Shown: positions 13,070-26,151, numbered from the stretch's first letter. The stretch: 64,000 nucleotides of DNA from Isoetes taiwanensis (GCA_021234155.1 JAJEKV010000006.1:11057317-11121316), one strand, 5' to 3'. The notes: generated by a model from the letters alone, not told the origin. Numbers and translations: made by a program.

Positions 13070-16000
13070 CTAGACTCATTTCGCCTCAATCTTCTAAGCT
13101 CATCGCAGAGTATGTCCGGACTTGGATCAATCTCTACTCTAGGCCTTGGCATTGCAACCTCAGACTCCAGTCCTTTGGAACACGCATACACACAAAAATA
13201 TTCAACCTACTACCTGCTACCCAAATCCTAGAATACTTAATACACCAGCAGACTCACCAACACAACCTTACTTATCACAATCCAAAAATACCATAACCTT
13301 ACAAGACAACGTAGATGACAGCCACCCAGCCACCCTCCCACGCACGGCACGCTCCCAAATCCACTCACGAAACCCTCCAAGCCCTCCCCTGCACATACAA
13401 AGTAACATCAACAGCAAACAAACTACTCAACATATAAATAGTCCCCGTAAATTTAAGGCATCACAAATTTAAGTAAATTTCAAGAAGTGCATAATTTTAT
13501 CTACTTCAAGAACCATTGCACATACGAACCGTTAGTTTTTATACCAAAATCTACATGATCTCATCAAGTAGCTACAAAACTATGATCAGGCATTGAGATT
13601 TGCTCCTTTACAATGATAGAAGGCCCATGTTTTTGCAAAGCAAGGTCTCCAAACAGAAGTGGAGTCTATATTCATCACTCATACACTTTCGGATCTTAAT
13701 CCCATCTCACATCTTTGCCCAATTACAAATCCGCTAGTCAACTACACCGCTTCTTAGTCCGTTGCTTTCATCTTTCAACTTAAAAAATCAAGCAGAAATA
13801 TCTATTCTGGCCACTCTTAAACTCAACCATGGTGTCAGCATGGATTTGTAGCTTTGAAATGGACACATTGCCCATCGTGAAGACTGAAAGGTATTGTAAG
13901 CCAAATTTGCATACCATCTGCACCTATACTCATTTCGCCTCAATCTTCTAAGCTCATCAACAAAGTATATCTAACTTGCGGATAGCAAGCTCCGAGCCAG
14001 AGGCTGCGTAGGACAAATGGGGCCACTTCCCTTCACAATGTTCACCAAGATATGTCGAAGGAGAGTGTCTCAGACTATCGGCAGGCACCTGAAAAAATGA
14101 TAGAGAGCCGGCATCGCCTTTCGCATTCTTTGTGTCAGCGGCCTTTGTGCATTCTTGACTCGGGAGTCGAGAATCCCTCAACCAGCCAACAATCCAAAAT
14201 GTACACTCCCTATTCTCGCCTTGCGAGTCGAGAAATTCTCGACTTCGCCAAGTCCAAAAGAAGGCCCTGTACTTTCTTGATTGTTGGTAAAAGCTGAGGC
14301 ATTCTCGACTTCGCCAAATCGAGAAAGCCGGGCTGACTACCTGCGAGGACTACGGGTCGGGCTCGATACCTGCTTCGCAAGGATTTGTAGCTTTCAAATG
14401 GACACATTGCCCATCGTCGACACTGAAAGGTATCGTAAGCCAAATTTGCATACCATCTCCACCTATACTCGTTTCGCCTCAATATTCTAACATCATCAGC
14501 AAAGTATATATAAGTTGAATCAACCTGTACTCTAGACCTTGGCATAACAACCTCACACTCCAGTCCTTTCAAACACGCATACACACACAAATATCCAACC
14601 TACTACACGCTACCCAAATCCTAGAATGTTTAACACACCAAACAAACTCACGGGACAACCTTCCTCATGACAATCCAAAAATACCATGACCTTACCAACC
14701 AATGTAAAAACAGCCACCTTCCATTTGACGTCACGCTTCCAAGGTACCACTCCACGAAACCTTATTCTCGAATCCGTACCCTACACATACAAAGCAACAC
14801 CAACATCAAACAAACTACTCAATATATAAATAATCCCCTTAAATTTAAGCCCTCACAATTTTATAATTAAGTTTCAAACTTTCACTACTTCCAAATATAC
14901 AAAGATGTTAAACGGGAGAACCTCAAGATCATTACTCCTTTGTAATCTGCATAAACTCTCATATAATCCTTCGAACTGTAAGTAGATCAATTCTATAATT
15001 AAGTTTCAAACTTTCACTACTTCCAAATATACTTAAAATATTAAACAAAGCACAACTTGACAACCATATGAAAGAAATCAGAACCAATATGGGAAGTTCC
15101 ACGATCACTCAATCGGACTCTTTAAGGAACTACTTACAAACACACACCCCATTCACCTCGCACAATTCCCTCTTTTTTTTTCCCCTTTCTTATGAAAATG
15201 TGATAGAACAAAGACTAACATATTTTTTTTGGCATCATAGTATATGCCACCCATATATCCAACACATCCGCACTTACACTAATTCTTCACAGAAATACTA
15301 TGCACTTGAATTAGAACATAGCATGTGCTTGAAGATCATTACTCCTTCAGAATCTGCATAAACTCTCATATAATCCTTGAATCTAGTAAGTAGATCATCT
15401 CAATACTCCTTAATTGAATTTTGTTGATTATCACCGCATGTCCACAATTTCAATGCAATCTTATTTAACAACTTTCTTTCTCTTTAGCATTCACAAATTT
15501 AACTAACTTCCAAGCTTCCCGCAATGTCATCTACCCCACTAGTCTATATTTCTATGCCAGTTATCACAAAAGAGCCCAACAAAACCCTGCAACACTAAAA
15601 CACACACCCATTTAAGAAGCCACAACCTACTACCTACTACAAATATCCAACCTACTACCTGCTACCCAAATCCTATAATGTTTAACACACCAAAGAAACT
15701 CACGGGACAACCTTCCATCGCCGTCCACGCTTCCAATACCACTCCATCTAAACCTTATTCTCGAATCCGTACCCTGCACATACAAAGCAACACCAACATC
15801 AAACAAACTGCTCAATATATAAATATAAATAATCCCCTTAAATTTAAGCCCTCACAATTTTATAAGTAAGTTTCAAACTTTCACTACTTCCAAATATACA
15901 AAGATATTAAACAGGAGAACTTGAAGATCATTACTCCTTTGTAATCTGCATAAACTCTCATATAATCCTTCGAATCTGGTAACTAGATCAATTCTATAAT

Positions 16001-16550
16001 TAAGTTTCAAACTTTCACTATACGAGAATATTAAATAGGACAACTTGACAACCACATGAAAGAAATCCGTAACCAATATGGGAAGTTTCACGATTACTGA
16101 ATCAGACTCCGTAAGCAAGTACTTACAAACACACCAGATTCACTTCTGCACAATTCCCTCTTTTTTTCCCATTTCTTATGAAAATGTGATACAACAGCAC
16201 CAACATATTTTTTTGGCATCATAGTATATGCCACCCATATATCCAACACATCTGCCTACACTAATTCTTCCCAGGAAACACTATGCACTCGAATTAGAAG
16301 ATAGCATGTGCTTGAAGATCATTACTCCTTTGTAATCTGCATAAACTCTCATACAATCCTTCGAATCTAGTAAGTAGATCATCTCAATACTCCTTAATTG
16401 AATTTTGTTGATCATCAGCTGCATGTCCACAATTTCAATGCAATCTTACCAACAGCTTTCTTTCTCTTTAGCATTCACAAATTTAACTAACTTTCAAGCT
16501 TCCTACAATGTCATCTACCCCACTAGTCTATATTTCTATGCCATGCTCTT
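13070..16550. repeat. Direct-repeat tract inside the Helitron
   Basis: Several segments recur in the same orientation. About 13072-13480 matches 14462-14875 and, in part, 15640-15870; shared words include CTACCCAAATCCTA and CACATACAAAG. About 13838-13970 matches 14378-14510 (GGACACATTGCCCATCGT). About 15062-15540 matches 16040-16545 (GGCATCATAGTATATGCC). The last pair suggests a unit of roughly 0.98 kb. No protein is recognised. Open frames here are Thr/Ser/Pro-rich shadows of the biased base composition. Confidence 0.75.
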
Positions 16551-17257
16551 TGCTAATTTCATCCCCGAACTCCAACAAACTTCAATTCAAGTCACAAACC
16601 TTCAATCGCCAAAATGCAAAGACCTTCAATCACCACAACAGAGTTATCACAAAAGAGCCCAACAAAACCCCTGGAACACTAAAACACACACCCATTTAAG
16701 AAGCCACGGCCTTGCTTACCTCATTCCCCTTCCACCGTTGCATGCCCACATTTAACAGCATCGCTCAGACCACCATAACTAAAACCTGGAGATCACAATC
16801 TAGGAACACAAAGTGCTCAGAATACTGAGGAGGAACAATGCAAAGCAAGTACCACGAAACTTTCACTCCTCGTTCCTTGTCCCCTAACCTCGAACTTCAT
16901 CTTCAACGATCGAGATGAAAAGCCCCAAATTGACATCCAATCTCAACGGCCAATATCAAAACCCCTCTTTGGGTCCCCTGCTCAAACACCCCATACATCC
17001 CCTGCTCAGAACCAACCGCCAAGATTTACTTCAATGTTTTCATCCAACGGTTCGCAACTATGGCCTATGCCCCCATACACCTGCAACACATGATGCATAC
17101 ATAAATCCCCCATGACCTGTCATCATCTGGACCATTGGCTCTTAACCAGACGGCGGGGATTCAAGGGGGTCCATGGGGTATGCATGCACATTGGGTTGTG
17201 CATGAGGCCTAACAAACGCCCCTCATGCGATATAACTATATTAATATTAGGATATAG
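16551..17257. other. Noncoding 5' end region of the Helitron
   Basis: No gene is recognised. The stretch is C-rich on the + strand up to about 17170. It ends with AT-rich sequence that is the reverse complement of a Helitron-type 5' terminus. Confidence 0.45.
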
Positions 17258-17291
17258 ATTCTATTCGAACTCGAAGGAGGAGGTGGCGTGA

Positions 17292-17297
17292 CACGTG
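17292..17297 (+). promoter_or_regulatory. G-box CACGTG
   Basis: A palindromic CACGTG within GACACGTGGG. It lies about 815 bp before the ATG of the G-patch gene and 35 bp outside the proposed Helitron end. G-boxes bind bZIP and bHLH factors in plants. One hexamer alone is weak evidence of function. Confidence 0.35.
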
Positions 17298-17299
17298 GG

Positions 17300-18111
17300 A
17301 TATGCTAGAATTCCAGCAAACAAAAATAAAAGCAAAACAATAAAAGGCGGCCTTAATTTTTTTCTCTTTGACCGCCGGAAATCGCCTCCCCTGATCGGTA
17401 CCCAATCTTGTTGGAGAGTACTAGGTGTTGGTGCTGAATCGAAGACGGCAGCATTCCGTGGGAAAAGAAGTTGGGCTACAGTTTGGTATCCCTGCAACAC
17501 GGTGTGCAATTTTTGTTCTCAATAACAATCTGTGAAGACGTAAGAAATCAACCTAATAGGTAAGAATACTGCTTTTGCTAACTCGAATTGTGAGGATGAG
17601 CTAAGTCCCTGGTGTTGTACTAGCTGGCCATTGTGTTAAAGAGAAGACGCTGTTGAATCTTCTTCTTGGAGTCTGTTTGCTTATCCGATTTGTTACATTA
17701 GGCATTAGTTGGTGTATCATTGCTCATGCATGTGGTCCTTCACATAGTCATCCTATCTGTTATATTTTTTAACCTAAGAGAAACCACACTCACACTACAT
17801 GTTTAAAGCCGAGAGTTCTGGCCACTCAACTGAGTTGCAGCATTTTTCCTCGCTGTCATGATTAACTCTCAAAGTGATGGAAGCATCAAATTAATTCTCG
17901 CATAATCACAAAAGTTACATAAGAATTATTTTGATGGTAATTCGATGTTTGTTACTAACCCTTTCTTTTCCAAAACCGGAAGGTCACATAATGCTTGTTG
18001 ACATTGCATGCACGGTACATTTGTATGTTCAAATTATAGATATGACATCCATTTTAGTAGCATTCTGAGATCCTACTGTTTCCTTTGTATTTAGCAGTAT
18101 TAATCATTTTC
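17300..18111 (+). other. Likely promoter and 5' leader of the G-patch gene
   Basis: No convincing coding frame. The stretch from about 17380 to 17590 is less AT-rich and has possible donors (GACGTAAG, ATAGGTAAG), so a noncoding first exon with an intron in the leader is possible but unproven. The rest is AT-rich, like the introns downstream. Confidence 0.35.
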
Positions 18112-19695
18112 ATGGATTGGCATCCATCAAATGCCACATCTACTCAAGGAAGACATCAGCAAGAACGAGAACAGGTATAGACCCAATATTTTGTTCTATT
18201 GGAACACAACAGTAAGCACTTTTCTTGCTTTACAGGCATATGAAGACTCTCTTGTTGAAGATATGGGGGAAGAATTTAGGTTGCCCATCACCCATAGGCC
18301 ATCAGAAAATTTGGATCTTGAAAATTTGGAACAAGCTTCTTTAGATACTCAGCTGTCATCCTCAAATGTTGGTTTTCGTCTTCTTCAAAAGATGGGTTGG
18401 AAAGGGAGGGGACTTGGGAAAGAGGAACAAGGTAATGTATACGCTGATGGCTTTCTATTTCTGAAGCTCAAGTCAGATGCAATTGTTTGAAATAAAAATG
18501 TTTTTGTTGTTAAATAGGCATTGTTGAACCCATCAAGGCAGGGATACGTGATCCAAAGCTGGGCCTTGGAAAACAAGAACAAGATGATTTTTACACGGCT
18601 GAAGAAAATGTACATCGAAAACGACTTGAAGTCGAGATAGAGGAAACAATAGAGCTTACCAAAAAGCGTGAGGTACGGTGTCTGATAGGAAAGTTGTTTA
18701 CACGAGTCTTTTAGTGATAATGGGATCCTCAGTCTAGTTCTCAAGTACCTGGAACATGTGAAAAACTGTCCTTGTTTACTGTTTCCAGATGATATGACTG
18801 AAATCTGAATATTAGTGTTTTCTCACACACTTTACATAGTTTCGTTGAGGTCACCTGCACCTGCCTGGTTCTGGCTTTATTACCTTGGTGGCCTGCCTTG
18901 GCCCCATGGGCGTGATGATCTTCAGGTTGAAGCCGAGCGTGAGCAGAAGATCCAGATAGAGGTGAAGGAGATTCAGAAAGTCTTTTATTGTGAACTTTGT
19001 AACAAACAGTACAAGTCGGCAATGGAGTTTGAAACACATCTTAGCTCCTACGATCACAATCATAAGAAGGTCAGTTATAATTGATCTTTCATCTTTCTAG
19101 TGCTCTTTGCTGAGCTTGAATTTTAGCTCATGTTGTGAAAAATGTCGCATAAACAGTCTTGCACAAATATTAAACCAAGGATGGGTTTGCTACACAGCGT
19201 TTCAGGGAAATGAGGGAGCTCCATGCAAATCGAGATCGCGATGAACGAGCAAAACGAGAACTAGCTCGGCAGGAGAAGCAAATGGCAAAGTTTGTCCAAC
19301 AGTATCCATGTCAACATCTGTATGGTAGATAGGTCTTGACTTACTTTACTTTGTAATCCTTAAGATTTTTAGGGCGGAAGCACAACGACAACAACAGGCA
19401 GAAGCACAGCGGCAACAAACAGAGCAACAGCAACAGCAGCAAGCAGTGGTCTCAAGTGCTGCTGCTCCAGTACCTGTCCCAGTTCAAGATAAAAGATCTA
19501 GTTTAAAGTTCGGATTTACTTCAAAAGCCATCGCTACGAAGGTAAATTTATATTTCATCGTCGGCCGGATCTAAAAAAGTCATAATCTGTAATGTATTTT
19601 GGTTTCAGATGCCAACAGGAATTGTGACCAAAAAAATGAAAGTTGTAGCCAAAGTTGCAAATGTTTTCAAAGAAGATTCAGACAATGAACAGTGA
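18112..19695 (+). CDS. G-patch and C2H2 zinc-finger protein (305 aa, 7 exons)
   Basis: Exons 18112-18174, 18236-18431, 18518-18672, 18926-19069, 19198-19301, 19373-19541 and 19609-19695 join in frame to 305 codons plus a stop, and every intron has GT and AG. The start MDWHPSNATSTQG is the first in-frame ATG. A G-patch covers about residues 70-115 (GFRLLQKMGWKGRGLGKEEQ, then GIVEPIKAGIRDPKLGLGKQ). Next is a charged helix, then a zinc finger (FYCELCNKQYKSAMEFETHL with HNH about residues 150-175) typical of the GPATCH8/ZNF804 family. Then come an Arg/Glu- and Gln-rich coiled segment and a conserved FGFTSKA tail. Such proteins are nuclear and associated with RNA processing; G-patches usually activate DEAH helicases. 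Plants, including Arabidopsis, have a similar protein of about 300 residues. No breaks were seen. Confidence 0.93.
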
Positions 19696-22600
19696 TACAT
19701 GATGTTTTAGTCGGTAAGTTGAACTTATTTCAGATTAATATTGAATGTACATGTAGAAATTTATGGATTTAGGAAAATACAAGTCTGAGGCCATGATGTA
19801 AAATTCACTTTGCTATATTTTGCAAACATTCTATGCAACTCCAGCCTTTTGAAATTGTTTCAAAGAGTAAGCGGGACATATTGGAATGAAAACAACGTAG
19901 TATCTGCGATTGCAAAGTAGCACAACGAACTTCATTTTCAGCTAGTCTGCTGCAAGAAAATATTTTTCTTGTCCTCTTTTGTTGCTTCAAAAAGGTTTTA
20001 AGGTTTCGGGACATGGTATTGACATTGTGCAAGCCAGGATGCCGAGATGGATTGCCAGTTCCGTATGTGTTTGGGTTTTCTATTTAAAATTTAGATTCCG
20101 CGCAATCAACAGTTCATAGGTGACTGTTAGATAAGTGGAGATCCCTCCTCGGTCATTCAACGGTTATTCTCATGCATATATATGTTCATGGATTTTGATG
20201 CACTTATTCGGCATGGAGCTGCATTTTGATTGCTTCTTTCATTATCAACTGCTTCCTATTCGAAGCCCATATTTCTGTTGACTGAAGGAGCTTATTTGAA
20301 GAGAGTGAATGATAGGTTGAAGAGTGATAAGATCATGGGCTCTTGGTATCTTAGGTGCTTAGTTACGGAACAAGGGCTGAAGAAAGCCACTCCGCGTCTC
20401 AACAGGAAGGGATTATATCGTCAAATTTTTGGTCACCCATTTCAAGTTTCAACTATTTGAGAAATCGATTTTTTGGTCGAGGTTTTGTGCAATGTTTAAG
20501 CCTTTATTTTCATCCATTGCAACATGTTTGAAGTTACAATTGCAACATGTTGAAGAGGCAAATTTCCTCTTTGTGGGATGGACAATCCACTAGTTAAATC
20601 TATGATGAATATTCTAAGCATGATAGCCCTTAGATTTGAAACCCTAAAAATAGAGTATCAGTGTATAAAATACAATTAAGGTTACAAGAAACTTATCGCG
20701 GCGGCCAAGGCCGCCGCGAACGTTTCTCTTTCCCAACATTTTGTATACACTCGTAACCTTATTCAGATCATATGATAGATAATTCTTAATATTATTTCAA
20801 TTTTATGGGATGTTTGGAAGGACACTAAAGCCCTTAGGCTAGGTCCAGTGTGACAAATTTCGGGAAACCCTTGAAGCCTACCTGTTGAAATCAAGAATTT
20901 CCGATATAGAAAAAAATTCTCAAGGAGGTTTTTTTGATAAAAAAAAACTATATAATTCTCCACATTTTCTGGCTTGAAGTTCGTTTTTTTGCTTAATGCT
21001 CCCTGCTAGCTTAAATTCTGTAAGAAATTTACCTTTTTCTGTATAGAGTTTGTACAGAGTTTGTAGCTCACTGGCTAGGCCTATCTTAGAATTGTTGCCA
21101 AAAAAATTTGAGGGCGCACCTCCCAAGCTGGAAGAGCTTTCCTTTGTTCCACGTTTAGCATGCTGGGTGTCTCAACTCAATGATTAGCATGCTGGGTGTA
21201 CCATCTTGAACCAATTTATCATGTATACCTTGAAGAACTTGCTCATGAAGGGCACCAATGCCCCTAAATTAAAAAAATTTCGAGGAAGAGCGGGAGGATA
21301 TTTCACCCAATTTCATACCTAGATAAATCTTTGTAATTCTTTTCCCTTCTAAGATTGTTAGAAAATCGCCATGTGACCTCCATCACAATCACCCAAATTT
21401 AGCAAATAACCTTCCCCCTCTTCATTACATATGGTGAATGCTTCCTCGGAGGACATTTCTTAACGACCTGGCCAAGCACTTACCCCAATGATGCCCTACA
21501 CGGGAACATTACCCCTATCAAAAGGACCAACAACTAAGACCACACCATTTGATAAGAAATGTAGTGTTTGATGGCAGAGATCTAAGATGGGACACTTGTG
21601 AATGATCTCCCACTATGGAGTTCATATTTTGGAATGGAGCCACTTATCCCAAACCCACCCCCACATTCTTCTACTAGGTGAGTAGCCATAGCTATAGGGA
21701 GCAAATTCCAAATAATCACTTATCCCAAACCCGGCCTCCCCACATTCTTCCTAGTAGCCATAGCTAAAAGGAGCAAATCCTAAAGAATGTCCTTGGGAAA
21801 TCCAATAAGGGTGGAACTATAAAGAGAATATTAGCATGGCAAATTTTAAAGGGTGCTTGATGGAGGACTGATTTTCCAAAAATGTGGTTGATAAATGGGA
21901 AGCGGACTCAACTTCGAGTGGATAACCTACATTTATGGCCATATGGTTTCTTTGGTTATATCTAATGAGGTCCTAACAAGGGGTGAGGTCATTTAATAAT
22001 CTCTTACAGAAGGTGAAATAGAAATTTACCTAGGAGATAACAAATTAGCAAAAGCAAAACACGTCTAGGCTTTGGATGAGCCATTTGTTAGCTTTTTAGG
22101 TCACTCGTAGCTATGGCGGCGCGGGGAGAATGGGGCCTTCTTCGTGAGCCAAGCTCATTCAATTGCCTTGAAAACAATCGCCATATGCATTAAGCTTTGA
22201 TGCAGAAATAGCGAGAATGATTCACCACAAGGAACAACCTTTTATGCTATCGTGCTTTTAGGATTGAATGGACAAAGCACGGCCCGATTTGGAGCTCTTG
22301 CATGAATCGCTGCTGGTGGCGAGCGTCTTGTGTCTTCTGGTGCTGGGTGTGGCGATAATAAAAATGCTTTGAAAAAGGCTTTGTTGGTTGGTGTTGTGCG
22401 TAGTTGAGCAAGCAGTAGCTCGAGCAGTAGCCGGCGTTTCTTCTTAGCTTAGCTTGGCTTAGCTAGCTATGGAACCATCTTGGCGCCGTCATCTTCGCCT
22501 TGTCTCCCTTGCTTTTCAAGGGTACCATAACCCCGCTTGCCCAGACTTTGGCTATGGCGATATAGTGTAGTCCACCCTTCTTCCCTTCCATTCAGTCTTT

Positions 22601-23550
22601 GTTGCCCTCTTTTAATTTCTTTCAAGCTCGCCTTTAGAAAATGCATGTTGGGGCTGCTTGAAACTGATTGAGTCGGTGGAATATTAAGATTGAACTGCGG
22701 TTTCTTTGTGTGTTTTAGTCGATTATTTCATGTTCTCTTAGTTCCGTTATTGGATCCAACAGAAGCGGATTTGGTAGTTTTGACAGGAACTAAAATTGGA
22801 GTAATACTTCCCCTGAATATTGCTCGGAGAATGCAGCATTCTGACGGGCGACGAAATAAAACAGAAACAGCAGAATTTTGAATCAAACAGCTCAAATTCG
22901 AAGACCCAGATCAAAATCATCACAGGCAAGAACAGAGAACAGATTTAGAGAAAGCAGCTCCAATTCCAAAAGAAATTTGGTCCGAAAAGAAATTTCGGAT
23001 CAAACAGCTCAAATCCGAAGGACCCAATTCAAAATAATAGACCATACCGGATTCCAATGCCGCCGCCCTGTTGTAGAGGAGCTCCAGCTTGAATCAGTGC
23101 AAACAGGCGTGTAAATGCTGTGCAGATCTAAATTCCCAAATTCTTCATTCGATGCATAATCCATCACCTTTTTGGAACTCTAGACATTTTCAGGCTTTTC
23201 CAATCGCGGCATCCGCTTCCATGGCTATGGCAGTGCAAGGTTCAGTGAAGCATCTATATGCCATTGAATTCTGCGACGTCTCCAACACAAAGTGCTGACG
23301 TCATGGTCATTTTTTACTCTCTAGGTTCCATAGACAGGTGTCAATACCAGAGCTGCTCAAAAAAATATTACACCCTCAAACAAAAACAAAAAAGAAGACT
23401 GCATTATATATGTTAGGATAATAGCCAATAAAATTCAAAAATGGCACATTTTCATAGCAATACAAAAACACATTAAATGTGCTCCTCATGAATCCAAGGA
23501 AAACTTGGGATCGGGTCCCAAATTTACAATGGCTTGGAGCGCATAGTTAG
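19696..23550. other. Intergenic; 3' UTR, a GC hairpin and unrecognised sequence
   Basis: The first few hundred bases are probably the 3' UTR of the G-patch gene. An uninterrupted frame at 20230-20460 (76 codons) resembles nothing I know. Pyrimidine-rich sequence near 22470-22620 and short frames at 22690-23300 could be gene debris but lack a recognisable domain or clear splice pattern. Confidence 0.35.
20696..20719. repeat. Perfect GC hairpin, 11-bp stem
   Basis: TCGCGGCGGCC, a 2-base AA loop, then GGCCGCCGCGA, within DNA that is otherwise AT-rich. Flanking words AAGGTTAC (left) and GTAACCTT (right) also face each other, as do GTGTATA and TATACAC. It may be the centre of a small foldback element. 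Confidence 0.8.
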
Positions 23551-23564
23551 CCATGCTTGTTATT

Positions 23565-23715
23565 TTGGTTTTTGGGTTGCCCCTAGGGGGGCAAACCCTC
23601 GTTTATGTGGGGGGCATATTCAAGTATATGCTGGCATATACCTAGCATATGCTGATGACTGCTAAAAACTGGCTGCTGCCTGTAAATGGTCGGTCATCCA
23701 GCCCCGTTATCAGCC
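23565..23715 (+). repeat. Dispersed repeat, copy 1
   Basis: The sequence around GGGTTGCCCCTAGGGGGGCA, followed by GGCATATTCAAGTATATG and a region rich in CTGCTGCC, recurs in diverged form at about 62150-62290 in the same orientation. It carries no coding potential and borders the hAT-like element that starts at 23756. Confidence 0.6.
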
Positions 23716-23755
23716 TGCTACACAAACGCTATCCGCCGGACTTGGCTATGGCTTC

Positions 23756-25366
23756 CATAGTTACCGAAAACGAAAACGGAATGAAAACGGCAAGTTAGAA
23801 TTGAAAACGAAAACGAAAACGGAAACGAAAACGGCCAAAAAAACGGAAAGTTCCTGAAAAATTGAAAACAAAATCATACATATGTAAATGCACTCATAAC
23901 ATAAATTTGCCATACTTAAAAGAGTAGAATCTGAAGTATACTTGTCCAAAAGTGTATAATTGTAAGTTATACAAGCTTGGTGTTCAAAGCATGGCAGCCT
24001 TTTACTGAAATTTTAGATTTAATAATCAAGAGAATCAGCTTCTACAGTTGAACTCAACTATAATATATGCTTCTAGGATGTCTGCTGTAATCTAAGAATG
24101 GATGCAATACATTGCAACATAGAAAGCTAGAACCTTGGTGATTTTAGCACCATCATTTTTCTAATGCCACAGCCCTTTAAATTTACAGAACTTAAAGATT
24201 TGTGAGCTTCACCTGTGCAGATATCCAAATCTAGAAAACACTGTTGCAGGTAAGATTCATCCAAGTCCAAATCTAGAAAACACTGTTGCAGGTAAGATTC
24301 ATCCAAGGGGAGTTGAACCCCATGCCAAATAGGCAGCACCAGAGTTATAACACCATAGTACTGTGATTGCTCAGACTTCTAAGAAAGAAAAATAGGAACC
24401 TAGCTCTTGTATATCAGGGGAAACGCCTCTGTAAGCAGCATATGATGTGCCACGGGTAAAACAAAACACAGATTTACACATGACAAATTAAGTAAAGCAT
24501 TTGGCTTACCTTCTATTTATTGAACTACAGAAGCCAGTGAAAGTCACGGCAGGGAGCAGAAATTTGTATCAACAAAAGAAGCTTCTAAATCCAAGATTCT
24601 TTAGAAGAAATTGCGGCTTCTAGAGCCAGAGATAGTCGCATGTTATCTTTCCTGCCCTAAATGTCTGCTAGACAGAACCAAATCTGCTGCTGCTGCTTTT
24701 CAAAGCCAAATTTCCTATATATTCATCCCCATCTTGCTCCTTTTTTCATTTCCAGGTTACTTTGGGCATCACAAAATGGCTAATGCATCTCTAGTTGCAG
24801 CCGCTTTCCTATTCAAAATAGGTTGGGATATAGTCAGAGCATCCATTATTGGCATTTAAAATGGGGCACATAGTAGGCTGTGGCAGATACTGAATGGGGC
24901 AATCGAGTCTGCTCAAGTTTTGTTCGTGATTGAATCGATGGGTTCAATCCATTCTGCTTTGCTCTGTTCTCAAAGGCTAAGACAAACAAAAATGCAAGGA
25001 AAAACTTACCTGTTAGTATGGGCTTTTAGATTGATTCGGCTATGAGATGAGCAGCACAAATCGAAAGCAAAACATTATGTCAGAATCGATCTTCCTGGGG
25101 TGCCCTATTAGCTCTGCCGCACATTTTGCATGTTCACGGCAAAAGACTTTGCCCCAAATGCTTAAACGGCCAAAAAAATTTTGGTCAAAATAGAAGTGTT
25201 ACAAAAAACGGGCGTTTTTTTATAAGAAAACGGCGGACGAAAACGCCACATAAGCGTTTTAGCATCACGTTTTTTTTTTGAGGTGCGTTTTGCATTTGAA
25301 AACGGCAGGGGGCAAAAAAATGAAAAGCGGCAAAAGCGGCGAAAGCGGTAGTTTTCGGTAACTATG
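23756..25366. mobile_element. hAT-like non-autonomous DNA transposon (1611 bp)
   Basis: The ends are inverted repeats: CATAGTTACCGAAAAC at the left and GTTTTCGGTAACTATG at the right. Both are followed inward by subterminal repeats of the GAAAACGG type, as is common in plant hAT elements. The element is flanked by a perfect 8-bp direct repeat ATGGCTTC (23748-23755 and 25367-25374), the hAT target-site duplication length. No transposase frame is seen inside, so it would depend on a partner element. Confidence 0.88.
24224..24307. repeat. 42-bp tandem duplication inside the hAT-like element
   Basis: Two exact adjacent copies (24224-24265 and 24266-24307) of a unit starting TCCAAATCTAGAAAACACTG. 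Confidence 0.9.
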
Positions 25367-25374
25367 ATGGCTTC

Positions 25375-26151
25375 TGCACCTCGGATTCTGCCCTCCCTTC
25401 CGCGCCTTCCGTCAGGGTTCTGGCGAGTTGAGCACATATACCCTCTAGGGCATAATCTTAGGGCATGGGTTCTGGGAAGGGCGTGTGATGTTCAGCGAGC
25501 CACTTAGAGAAAATTTGCATCGGTTCTTCCAGATTTGGTTTTGGCAATGCAAAGGACTTTCCAGCAGGGGAAAAAAATGACGTTTCTTGGTGCTGCGACC
25601 TCTGCTTGCTGCTAGGGCGACTGTGGGACCGCCCCTCTCTCTCAAATCCGGGACTGTTGCTTCATATCCAGGGCCTTCTGCATGATTTCGGAACTAGCAA
25701 AGGATTTCACCATCGTGTTGAAAGTTGGATTCCTTATTTCAATTTTTCTCGAGACTTCTCTGGCGATTCTTCTCTAGCTCTGGCGACTGCTTCTCTGAGG
25801 TTAGAATTCGTAATGCAATTCCTAACTTCTGCATGCTATTCCTGCTTTCTTATTTCCTTTCGCTATCGTTGGTTCTATGGCGAAAGTTCTGTATGCTAAT
25901 CCTATTTCCTATTTCATTTTTCTGTTCCTAAGTTTAGGAACAGAGTTTTTGTTGAATGCTTTTATCTTCTATTTAATGCTATTTCCTATTTCCTATCTAT
26001 GGTTCATTCTATTGAATAGGGTCCACATTCCTACAGAACATGTAGAGTAAATCAATGTAAGAAAACTAGCATTAGGTCCTTAAGCCCTAGCATTTGCTTC
26101 ATGTATAACAATAGAGAATAATAATTGCATATTCTGACCCATCTCATTTAG
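25375..26151. other. Unassigned stretch upstream of the C2-GRAM relic
   Basis: No recognised coding sequence. The C2-domain exons that would be expected before the GRAM part of the neighbouring pseudogene are not visible here. The pyrimidine-rich stretch at 25600-26000 repeats CTATTTCCTATTTC-like words. Confidence 0.35.

Larger units (their letters stand above)
6480..17258 (-). mobile_element. Decayed autonomous-type Helitron
   Basis: RepHel and RPA1-like genes lie head to tail on the minus strand. On that strand the sequence ending at 17258 begins TCTATATCCTAATATTA, preceded by A. This is the usual look of a plant Helitron 5' end (A|TC, AT-rich, TATTAAT-like). The 3' end (hairpin plus CTRR) was not found, so the low-coordinate border is only the limit of the RPA gene. 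About 4 kb between RepHel and the 5' end is noncoding and full of direct repeats. The upper border lies about 850 bp before the G-patch gene start. Confidence 0.6.

Noticed and set aside
12866-13472. Overlapping Ser/Thr/Pro-rich plus-strand frames
   Set aside because: Antisense to the RepHel N-terminus and to repeats; mutually overlapping with no domain.
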